Below, piece after piece: positions 17,077 to 26,596 of a stretch of DNA of 28,971 nt. Source of the stretch: Chara braunii (lineage: Eukaryota > Streptophyta > Charophyceae > Charales > Characeae); assembly GCA_003427395.1 (NCBI GenBank), contig BFEA01000755.1:502674-531644 (forward strand), in the 5' to 3' direction. Numbering within the stretch: the stretch's first letter is position 1; every line of letters starts with the position of its first letter. The notes below the pieces were generated by a model, which saw nothing but the letters and a program-made list of their open reading frames with translations, did no database searches and was not told the origin of the DNA. The translations under genes were made by a program, and so were the position numbers.

Positions 17077-18630
17077 TCACCTGAGGGCTTCCTGCCTAAT
17101 TCCTCCCGGGGTCTTGGGGTCGATGTGCTTCCCCCACCTATCGTATATGTCCCCATCCATACATGAGGAAATCAGTCCTGCCAGCTTATCGTCCCACCGC
17201 TGTTGACAAAACTGTATAGTGTGGCCCACCTCGCCACAATGCCAACAAGTTGCGTTCCGCCAATCAAAGCGGGGCCTCCCGTACCCTTGGCCCCCTTCCT
17301 GGCTGCCTTGGCCACCTTGATTCTGACACCCTTGACCATTCCATCCTCCCCCACGGCCTCCACCATTTCCTCCTCGCCCCCGGCCGCCCCCTCCTCTACC
17401 CCCTTGGCCCCGACCTCCATTGCCTTGCCCGCCTTGTCCTTGGCCCCCTCCCCCGGCCACACTAGCTTGCGAGGCCTGTTGGGAGGGCGACGCTTGGGCC
17501 ACAGGCTAGCCTTGAGCCGCTGGGTAGCTCGGGGGGCCCATACTTGCTGATGGGCCCGAGTAGGGGACCATGTGTCCCGTGTGGGCCTGACTCCCTCCAC
17601 ACGAGACACAGTGGTTGCAACTGGGCCAGGGCGCGGACTGACAATGCGGCACCCAGTGCCCGCAAGCTGGTGGCGGCCCCATGTGCAATGGTCTTGCTGG
17701 CGCTGCCTCGGCCGCTGCGACAGGCGGTGGTGCGGCAATGGCTTGGGGAGCCTGTCCTTTCCCTGACCCCTGCCCTCCCAGCAGCAGATTGCGCTGCTTC
17801 CTCTGGGTCTTAGTCAGGGTTTGGGAACCCGTCTCCCCTCCGCCGTAGTCTTCCTGCCCAGCCTCCTCATCTACTGCACTTGACGCCCGGCCTTGGGCCA
17901 CTAGCACCCCTCTTTTCTGTATCTCCGCTTCGTTATCATACCCTTGTGCCGCCAACACGTCCGTGACGATTCTCTTCACCCCTGGGGTCCCGGATGCGGT
18001 AGCATCCCTCTCCTTCCTCTTGCGCCTTTGCAGCCTCATTTGGTGCTGCTCCACCTGGTCCAGGCTCCCTTCTTCCACTCCCTTGTCAATGGTTGCCCAG
18101 GTGAGCCTCTCACTCCCTTCCCCATACTTTGTCAGCTATGTGGCCTCCGAGCCCGTAAGCAGCCCCAAAAATGTGGCGCAGTGCGCCTTCTCAGAAATCC
18201 CATGCACTTTCCTCGCCTTTTTCTTGAACTCGTGCATGAACGCCCCAATGGTAGAGAAGTTTTCCTTGTTCATGCCCTCCAAGTCGGCCATGGTCAACAG
18301 ACCATCCCCCAGCCTGTACTTCCTTCGCATCAGGTCCCCAAACTTTGTCCAACTGCCACCGGCGGCGTCCACGACCTTACTTATTTCCCGATGGTGACTA
18401 TGCAGGACATACCTTAGAACCCGCTGGAGCTTGACCTCATCTAACAGCCCTACCAACGCCTGCTCTGTCAGATCCAACCAGTCAGATACCCGATCCCCCT
18501 TGAAATGGAATGTCTCGACCTTTGGGACATTGCCCGGCGCCCTCTCGCGCTTGTCCAAGGCATCGATGAGGTCGTCGAGAGTCACAAGCCTCCTTCCACC
18601 GTCCGCCATCTCTTCCGACATTTTGATCAA
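17077..18630 (-). pseudogene. gag: Gag polyprotein, interrupted by two TAG codons
   Basis: One frame runs from ATG 18630 to TGA 17077-17079, broken by TAG at 18136-18138 and 17506-17508. The first part (18630-18139) is a capsid-like retrotransposon Gag domain: a KVETFHFKGD start, a WLDLTEQAL segment and a long helical stretch ending in a GLLTGSEA segment. The middle (18135-17509) is a basic, Ala/Pro/Gln-rich linker. The last part (17502-17077) is an RGG/Gly-Gln-rich RNA-binding region (about residues 20-75 of that segment), then a CCHC zinc knuckle (Cys86, Cys89, His94, Cys99) and a tail with DGDIYDRWGK. Gag forms the cytoplasmic particle and binds genomic RNA through the knuckle. Pol continues in the same frame just after the TGA, so stop read-through may have been the original Gag-Pol strategy; this is inference. 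The start is the first ATG of the open frame after the leader. Confidence 0.85.
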
Positions 18631-19003
18631 TCGCCTCCGGCTTCAAACTTCCTGTTATAAGAAACGATAGGACAAAAGACCCCACTCAGTGACTCAATCC
18701 TTCACGATCCTATCGGGTAGACCACTTAGACACCCCATACTCTAGACCTAGCAGGCATTCCTCTTCCTATTTTCCTTAGGCTCACCTAGATAAGGCCTAT
18801 CCTTACCATAGAGCCTCCTCACACACTTGCCTCATTCAAGCCTTCAGCCAAGCCGCCAATCAATCAATTATTCAACCCACAGTCATATAGATAACCATAC
18901 AGTACACCTCATAATCTTTCCCTTACTCACTCATATGCCTAGTTTCTCCCTCACTCCCATACCCGGATGTCGTTCCACTAGGGACAACTGTAGGCTTCCG
19001 TTA
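18631..19003 (-). other. 5' untranslated leader between PBS and gag
   Basis: About 370 bases lie between the PBS and the first Gag ATG (18630). I see no long ORF. The stretch would hold packaging signals and, if the downstream extra ORF is made from a spliced RNA, the splice donor. Several GT dinucleotides in donor-like context occur (for example GTGAGG and GTATGG on the minus strand), but none can be chosen from sequence alone. Confidence 0.6.
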
Positions 19004-19021
19004 TCCCGGGCAACGGCGCCA
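19004..19021 (-). other. Primer binding site (tRNA-Asp type)
   Basis: Minus-strand TGGCGCCGTTGCC (19021-19009) followed by CGGGA complements the 3' end of plant tRNA-Asp (…GGCAACGGCGCCA). The same PBS type is known from plant Ty3/gypsy elements such as Athila. It begins two bases after the CA end of the 5' LTR, where the minus-strand primer for reverse transcription should sit. This fixes both element orientation and the LTR boundary. Confidence 0.9.
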
Positions 19022-19709
19022 CCTGTCGAGCGCATCGGTCCGGCACCGCGCGTGGCATGTGGGACCCTCTCGGCCGTGTCACGCAGGAGTTGGACCAACC
19101 TCGACACGAATGAGCAAATGGAGCTTCCTTGGGCCGCTCCGGCCGAGTGCGCCAACCATACCTCTCGCGAGCCCCTACGACAGGATAGGGCCTACGCGAG
19201 GCACGACTTACTTCCACCTTACGGAAGCTGTCACCTCCCATCGGTGGGCGTATCCCCGCCGAGCTACCAGTCCACAATACAAAAGCTAATCAATTGCAAT
19301 CGCAGAGGTGGACCAGCCGAGGGCGTTTCTCGTTCGCTGTAGCATAGGGGGTACGCGTGGTAATACACCTATCGGACCCGCACGTGAACCGACATCTTGG
19401 GGGGCTGAAGTCCCAAGCGCGGCTCGTCGTTGGTTGACTAGGACGCATCCCACACACCACTCTATGAACACGAAAATAAGACACACGCACGCACACACAT
19501 ACGCAAAACGCCACAACACAAGCAACGCGATAACGCTCCTAGCCCCTCAGTAGTCGTCCCATAACTTTCCACTGTGGAAGAATCGGACAAGCGTCGTGCG
19601 CGAGACTTAGCATAAAACTGCGCGGATGCAAGGCCTACTCATGTCGACTCGCAATGCAAGTGCATATAAATGGTCGCGATGATGGCGTACTATGTGGTAC
19701 TCACGCTCG

Positions 19710-19952
19710 CGCGACCCTCGTTAATCTCGAGGGTCGCGTTCGACACTCAAGTGTCGGCTGACACGCGCCTTGAGGGTTAATCTCTCGAGGCCAGACAACC
19801 GCCAAGCGCGGTTGAAGACCACACACCCTCTTCTGCACCCTTGTGCAGAGCGGGTGGTACACAGGTCCAGAACCTGTGGTGGTAGTCGCCNCTCGCGACC
19901 TTAGGGGTAAGTCCTCCCTAGGGCCTGGGCGAAAGTCAAGGGGTTTGACTTT
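19710..19952. repeat. Cluster of eight consecutive hairpins near the 3' end of the 5' LTR
   Basis: In order: 19710-19738 (11-bp perfect, CGCGACCCTCG/CGAGGGTCGCG), 19741-19756 (7 bp), 19768-19790 (7 with one mismatch), 19797-19813 (6), 19832-19849 (7), 19860-19878 (7), 19899-19923 (8 with one wobble) and 19932-19952 (8). Stem sequences are unrelated to each other and loops are 2-9 bases. One N (19891) lies between two of them. Confidence 0.85.
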
Positions 19953-21334
19953 GACGGCTGCCACGGACTACAACGTCCAACCATAAAATTCTCTAAAAAG
20001 CAAACAAGACACGCACGAGCCCAANAAGAGGGAATAGGGCAAGGTCCCCTGACTTTAAAAAGGCTCGTGGCCTTGAAGCACCCTTCCCCTCTATAGGTGG
20101 TGTCGGCGGCCTACATTAATCCCAAGCGCTACGCCTACGCGCGAGGCCAGCGATCCCATAACTTGTAGATGCTGGGGCGGCGGGACGTCGCGTGCAGGAC
20201 TCTAATATAAAGTTGCGCGGCCGCAGGCCAACTCTATGCCAACCACCAATGCCAATCATACGTGGTAACCGCGGCTCCAGCCTCGCGATATGGAATGGCT
20301 GAGGGAATACGTCTCGAGGGGTCACCCCCCCCCCCTCACGATATTGAACGGCTGAAGGACGCGTCATTCGGCCCTCGCGACATTTCCGCCTCCAAGGTGG
20401 GGTGTCTCGTCGGCCAAAATAAATAGGCTTTGTGCGAGGGGAAACCCCTTCCCTGCAGAGTTTAAGGCTTGGGATGTCCTGGACAAGGACCTTGAATCCC
20501 GGCCCAGGACCAACGTCCGACTATGAAAGTCCCAAGACGCAAATAGGCAGAAGGGAAGGTTTCCCCTGCGCCCCTCGATCTCAACCTTTTTAAACGGGTT
20601 TTAACATGGCCTCTTAGGCCTCTCGAATACTCATCATAAGTATACCCACGCATACATGCATAAGAGAAATAGAGATGAGACGATCACTTCTCACAGGCAC
20701 AGTGGGACTCCTCACAACCACGTATATGCATATGGGATCGCAGGCAGTCCAAATCCAAAATCCGAGCCACAGGAGATACCTGCAATCACACCAAGAATCA
20801 AGCGACAAAGCACGCACTACACGGAGTCAACCCCAACCATTCTCTATGCTCATACCTCTTCGCTTTAGCCATGCAAGCCCCACCCGCCGATCCAACCAAC
20901 CTCAATTAAAAACTCAGTACCTTTGTTAAATGGTCATTCGATAAAAGTCCGGGTGAAACCCTTAAGAAACAGTAAAACCACCAAGGCTAAAGCCTTTTAG
21001 GTTGAGTATGGAGAGTGAGTTGGAATTGAGTCGAAGACCGACGAAGCGGCAACCGACCTGTTATCAGTGATAACAAAAGATGATCCTCGAGAGATCAAGC
21101 TGAGTCTGGTCCTGATCTTGAATCAGACACCCCAAAGGACTTGTAACACAAGATAGGTCAAATACCCAAGCTTGACCATCAGCATATGGGGGATAAACCT
21201 CCATAGCACGTTTTCACTCGAAGCTACCTGCCAGCTAAGTTCAAGCCTGCCTCTAAGCCAGTGCCCAAAGCAAAAGTAGGTTAATGGCAGAGTCTCCCCT
21301 ATTCCGGGTGGATTGACAGAATCGTCACCTGTCA

Positions 21335-21915
21335 AGATATAATCTAACTCCTCTAATTCAAGAAAATTTCGGCAGCGCTTCCCGTAGGAAAAGTGCATTT
21401 TCAGAATTTATTCAAGCTCAAACGTCAAAAGCAGGAGTAACCTATGACTCTTTGAACGTCAAATTTTGTCTAACTCTCTGAATTGGTAAAAATTTAGGCA
21501 GCACCCCCTTTGGAATTGGGGATTTCCCAAATTTATACCAAGTCAAATTTGAACTCGGCCCCCAACCTTGAGTTCAACTTAGACAAAATCTGACGAACTC
21601 CTTAGTTTTGCAGAAATTTCGGCACCATTCCTCCTAGAAAAAGTGCTTTCCCAAAATTTATACAAAGCTAAGTTTAGAGCTTAAGACTAACTTTGACTCC
21701 TCAAAGTCCAATTTTGCCTAACTCTCTGAATTAGCAAAAATTTGGGCAGCACTCCCTTTAGAAAAAGAGACTTTCCAAATTTTTACTAAGTCAGATATAC
21801 GGAAAAGGCAAGTTGGACTTTGACAAGTCAAAATCCGTCTAACTTCTTGAATTTGTAAAAATTTCGGCAGCGCTTCCCGTAGAGAGTAGCTTACCAAAAT
21901 TTATATAAGTTCAAG
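21335..21915. repeat. Tandem repeat of about 123 bp units (5' LTR)
   Basis: Five units with GGCAGC-type cores at about 21371, 21497, 21621, 21745 and 21867, a spacing of 122-126 bases. This copy retains the unit core missing from the 3' LTR. Confidence 0.87.
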
Positions 21916-22175
21916 TACAACAGCAAGTCTCAGGAAATGCAAGAATCGATTTAAGTAAAATAAAGTCAACTCAGAAAATGCAGGAATTGACCTGACTCCT
22001 TTCGCTCTAGCGCGTGGCGAGCCTCTAAAGCAACTGCCGATCAACCTGAAATCCAGACCAAATAGTAATCTCGCTCAGCCACATGCAGGCCAAACCACAA
22101 AGGTAAGTACTCTCACCATGCTCCCTCTGTGAGTTATCCCCTCATATCCAACTTACATAAGGCATAGGTCAAGGC

Positions 22176-23194
22176 ACCTGAACTTACAGAGCGCGTCCAA
22201 CTTAGTCAGGCCCAAAGTCAGAATACCTAAACTTATAGAGTGTTCTGACTTGGTCGGGTATACACAAACAGAGGGCACAACTACTTCTCTTTTCTTTGGG
22301 CGTATGACTAGACCACTCTAGTCGCCCTGAACCGTTTAAATAGCCAAGTTATATATACCTCTTTGAACTTAGTCTTTGAAGGGGACATAAGGTTGAGCCG
22401 CTCAACTTAGAACAGTGCTCAGCCTGCCCAAGTTTCCCCTCAATTATATCTCTTAGTTATACTCTCTTAGTCTTCGAAGGGGACATAAGGCTGAGCCGCT
22501 CAACTTAGAACACTGCTCAGCCTGCCCAAGTTTCCCCTCAATTATATCTCTTAGTTATACTCTCTTCAACTGTGATAGNCTATAGTCAGGCTACCTAAAC
22601 TTATAGAGCGGTCTGACTAGCCTGTTCTCAATAGCATAATAATACAATATAGCCATATTACATCCATTGGGTTCCAATATGTGCGAGGCATTGGGTCAGA
22701 CTACCTAAACTTATAGAGTGGTTTGATCCTCTGCCAGGTTCGTTTCTCTCTGATCCAGTCTGTGCGAGGCCGTGGGACAGGCTACCTAAACTTATAGAGC
22801 GGTCTGCCCCCTACCAGAATTATTCCCTCAGAACAAAACAGGAGAAGGGTTGAACCGCCTAAACTTATAGAGCGGTTCAGACCTCCTCGTTCAGAACCAA
22901 AGAAACTGAGAGAACCCTAAGTAAAACGAGGCAACCCAAGGTACGTAAACTTATAGAGCGCCTTGGGTCCCTGAAAGTCACTCACAGTCAAACCCTCACA
23001 AGTCAAGGCAGTAAGGACACCTAAACTTATAGAGCGTCCTAACCCTCCATGCAATTCATAGCACCAGGTCTCCCCAAACTTATGGGGACATCCCAACCTC
23101 CAGAGCTTCAGGCTACCTAAACTTATAGAGCGGCCTGAGGCTCCATGCAAACCAAAGATAAACAAAGCATCGGGCTTCCCCAAACTTAAGGGGA
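22176..23194. repeat. Loop-conserved hairpin array (5' LTR)
   Basis: Same array as 2160-3080, with the loop kept and nearly all stems still paired. A few stems carry a single G-T wobble on the plus strand (for example near 22590-22615 and 22695-22725). The 98-bp tandem duplication 22369-22564 falls inside it and doubles the related 8-bp GGCTGAGC/GCTCAGCC stem. Confidence 0.9.
22369..22564. repeat. 98-bp tandem duplication, 5' LTR only
   Basis: TTAGTCTTTGAAGGGGACAT at 22369 recurs as TTAGTCTTCGAAGGGGACAT at 22467, and the following bases match to 22564. The 3' LTR has one copy near 2350-2450. The two units differ at only a few bases, so the duplication seems recent relative to the LTR divergence. 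Confidence 0.88.
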
Positions 23195-25463
23195 CCTCCC
23201 AGCCTTAGCGACCCAATCAGACTGCACGCAATACGGCCTTCCTCCCAACCTTCCCCAAGATGCAATCCCTTTTGTTCGCAATCTGTTTTCAGGCAACCGA
23301 ACAATGTCTGAAGCTGAACATTGCACACTCATTCCTTCACTTCAATCTGTCTTATGTTCTGAAAGTCAAACCAAGACCAAAATACAGGAATCATGTCATA
23401 CACCCTGTCAAACCATAGAGAGATGTATAGGTAGGGGTTATAGTTGGGTTTATAGAGGGAGTTAAGGGATCACCACTCAATTCCTTGCCTCCAGGACTCC
23501 GCCTGAGTCCCGGCAGGGCTCCCGCAATCGGTGGGGTAACCTCCCACAAAGGAGACATTCAGACTCGCTTGGTAACCTCCCGCCAAGTAACGCCCGCCTG
23601 GTCACGCCAAGTAAACTGCCGAGTGCTGACTTCTTGATGACTCTCCAAATCGCCGCAATAACCCCATTCACATCTACTCCTCCAAGCCTGACTGCCATCA
23701 CCCACCGTCCTGTATCAGCTCCTATGCGTAGTAGCAACATTCCGCGAAAGACAGTACTAACAGCCGCAATCCTTGTTGTTGACCAACAACAGCCCACCGT
23801 GGCTATCTACCGCACGCCGCAACCAGCCGCCGTGTGTCCCAGTACGGAGCAGCGAGCAACAACTCACAATAATCAACCACAAGAGGAAGGCCTTCGTGCC
23901 CGGCCCATAGCAACCTACCGCAGTACCCAGTGGCAATCAGTAGTAGTAGCTGCAGCCAACAGCGGCAGTGGCTGTCCCTAGTAACGACTTCCAACAGCCG
24001 TATACAGTTACTAGCAACCACTGCTCCCACACTGTCCTTTAAACGCCGCACAGTACACATCGGCGGTCTGCGTACATCAACCAGCAACTACAGTAGTTGT
24101 CCGCCGCTGCAGCCCGCAAGCAGTACATCGGTGTAGCAGCAACACCCGACGATGGTCAACAGCAGCCGTCACCAGCCGCCACGGTCCGTATACAGTGCAC
24201 GACCGCAGCCCACCCACGGCGAACAGCATCGCACAGCACGCAACAGCAGGTCCTCCCTAGCAGCACAGCGGCGATGGTCGCCTTGAGCACCGTGCATAGC
24301 ACTGAACTGCGGAGCACAACAGCAACAGAGGTCATAGTAGGGCAATAACACCAGCAGCCTTTGCACAACACGAACAACCTCTCCTCCCTGCTTCGTCCGC
24401 AGATAGCAGCAGCAACGGTCAGTAACACCCAAACTGCAATTAAGTAACTCGCGGACGAACCTTCCACCGGGCTACGGTGAGGTGCGTGCTCCTTCAGTTC
24501 TATGGTTAGCCCTCCGCTACTCCCACGGAACGCCCAGGCGACGAGTCCGTTAACCTGTAAATCTTCCGCCGTCGGCTGTGCTCCCGCTATCTCCCCTGTC
24601 CGGCCGAGCAAGCCGGACTGAGCTGCCTGCTGGTGCGCACCGGCCCTTCTTCAGTCGGGTCAAAGCCACGGTAGATATATAGCTACCCGTGGCCGAGCTC
24701 ACACCACCTCGCACATCAGAGGTGAGCCGCCCACCGGCAAACGAGTACTCTGCACTCTCGAGACCCGCCCCCGACTATTTCGTCCGGCTGGCCTCACAAC
24801 ACGCTGACCAGCTGGCCAGCCACCCGATCCTGTACCCAACAAAGATCGAATGTACCCCCCGCTAGGACACAGTCGGGTGCTCGGCCGTCGTGGGTACTCG
24901 GGGAGGAGGGAGGGAGTTTTCCGTCGGTAGGCGGAGTGACACACCAGGCCACAGGTAGTCTTCAACCTGTCGGCCGCAGCTCCCGTAACAGCAGTGAACA
25001 AGACCAAGCGGATCTTTCCCTGAGACGAGGCCAGGTTCATAATTATTCTGCCATCCTCCTCTCCCCACTCATCCCTTACACGTTGCAGCACCCAGCCGGC
25101 TGCTCCTCGATCAGTCTGACATCGCCACTAAGATCACAACATCCAAAAACCACCCTCCCCTATGTACTCTCACCAAAATGTGCGACATCAGAATGACCCA
25201 TCCGCCAGGATGGGGAATGGTACATCCGGAATTCTTGAGGCCTTTACTAGTAGTCGCGCAGCCCCCGCCATTTGTAGCCGTCGAACGGGCGCCCGGACCG
25301 AAGTTCCGTCGCGGCCATTTCGTCCGTAGCACCCCAGAACCCCGAGTTAGGCTGTCACCTGGCTCGAAACCATTAAGATTTGGGTAAGATAGCGATTTTT
25401 TTTCGATCCCCGTTTCTTCATCCTTCTCCTTCCCGCCATAGCTCGGCGAGGCCCATTCTCTTT

Positions 25464-25793
25464 CTCTCTTTTATTTTACTAACACTTTTCCAAATCTGAC
25501 TTCGCAGTCATGCTCGCCCTGGCCTAAAACCCTTGGAACGGATCTGGGGTCGTCAAAAACGGACAGCAGGTGGCCGGCTCATCACCTTCTCATCTCTTCT
25601 CTTCGTCGCCCTCCACCATCACTCCGTGCACGTACTTCGCTTCCACCTTCCTTTCTACCCCCTCTCTCCTAAGTCCGTTCGCAAGATCAGGGTCGCGAGC
25701 GCCAAAAACCTCGGTCTAGCGCTTTTCCCCACCCGATTTTATCAAGACTCGAGCGAGGTGAGTGTTATTCCCCTCCGCCATGCGCATCTCCTC
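25464..25793. other. LTR segment of about 330 bp present only in 5' LTR
   Basis: After GCCCATTCTCTTT the 5' LTR has about 330 bases before the shared TGCCATC-ACGTACG block. The 3' LTR jumps directly between them (near 5388). No terminal repeats or duplication flank it, so a deletion in the 3' LTR is more likely than an insertion. It has no recognisable gene. Confidence 0.7.
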
Positions 25794-25948
25794 TACTGCC
25801 ATCTCCAGACGTACGCTGTACGAGTTAACGTCCAGGTTCGTGCCACCCCCCGCCCTTTCTGTTAACTTCAACTCGGGCCAGGGTGCTACTGCCGACTAGC
25901 CCTCCTGCGGCCGATCGTTACGGCAGTCGGCGCGATAAACAACAATCC

Positions 25949-25958
25949 AAAAAAAAAA
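25949..25958 (-). terminator. T10 run after the U6-like array (5' LTR)
   Basis: Ten T on the minus strand at the place equivalent to 5538-5546. It is followed by GGATTGTTGTTTATC and an inverted repeat (GCCGACT/AGTCGGC). Possible Pol III terminator, not proven. Confidence 0.4.
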
Positions 25959-25989
25959 GGGAGACCCGCCCCTGGTTTTATACGCGTCG

Positions 25990-26055
25990 GCTCTACTAAG
26001 GGGCAGCATCAGTCTTCCCTGTATCGCTCCGATTTTAACGGATGTCCCGAAGGAC
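25990..26055 (-). ncRNA. U6 snRNA-like unit A (5' LTR)
   Basis: Counterpart of 5579-5644. It has the same GTCCTTCGGGACATCCG start, a GATACAGGGAAGACTGA centre, and a T10 run about 30 bases after its end. The ACAGAGA box reads ACAGGGA here, closer to U6 than in the other LTR. Confidence 0.7.
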
Positions 26056-26180
26056 TTCTATCTTGGCTTCGCGCCCGCCAACGGCCCTTCGGGTTTCGGG
26101 CGGCCTCAGTGTCACCCTACCCCGGTAGGACTGCGCCCGAACCTGACCCATACTTCAAGCCTTGTGTGTGCCAGCCCTGC

Positions 26181-26246
26181 ACACTGCACAGGGGTCATAC
26201 GGATCTTCTCCGTATCGCTCCAGATCCAGCGGATGCCCGGAATGAC
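26181..26246 (-). ncRNA. U6 snRNA-like unit B (5' LTR)
   Basis: Counterpart of 5764-5828: GTCATTCCGGGCATCCGC, GAGCGATACGGAGAAGAT and TATGACCCCTGTGCAG on the minus strand. An extra ACACTGC-type duplication follows at its 3' side. Confidence 0.65.
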
Positions 26247-26342
26247 GTCACCCCGGGTCAAAGCCCCCACGGCCCTTTTTGCCTTTTTGCCCCCGCCCAG
26301 CCTGATTCACGTCCGGGTTCACTCCCGCATGCGCTTACGTCG

Positions 26343-26413
26343 CTCTGGCATAGGGGTCATGCTAATCTTCTCTGTATCATTCCAACTTTTTTTCAGCGAA
26401 TGCCCCGAAGGAC
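26343..26413 (-). ncRNA. U6 snRNA-like unit C (5' LTR), best match to U6 in the window
   Basis: Minus strand: GTCCTTCGGGGCATTCG, an A7 run, GTTGGAATGATACAGAGA, then AGATTAGCATGACCCCTATG. Positions 26378-26358 give 21 bases identical to the catalytic heart of U6 (from GATAC to GCATG). Compared with the 3' LTR copy it is closer to U6 in the UUCG-loop stem and at GATAC, but has one change in GGCCCC. Confidence 0.87.
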
Positions 26414-26521
26414 ACAGCCGGCAACTAGCGCTTTAGGCGACCGGGTACGGCCCGATCCACGCCCCCCCCCTTTTTCGTAGGTACCCGGCGCGGTCTGCGT
26501 CCGGGTTCTCCCCAAGCTTTT

Positions 26522-26596
26522 GTGCCCCGTCCTTATGCAGAGGCCGGGCAGGTCACCTCGGTACTGATCCGACCCCAACCGATGTCCCAGAGGCCC
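26522..26596 (-). ncRNA. U6 snRNA-like unit D (5' LTR)
   Basis: Counterpart of 6104-6178 with nearly identical sequence: CTGGGACATCGG, GTACCGAGG, GGCCTCTGCATAAGGACG. It is the first of the four units in the sense direction. Confidence 0.6.
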
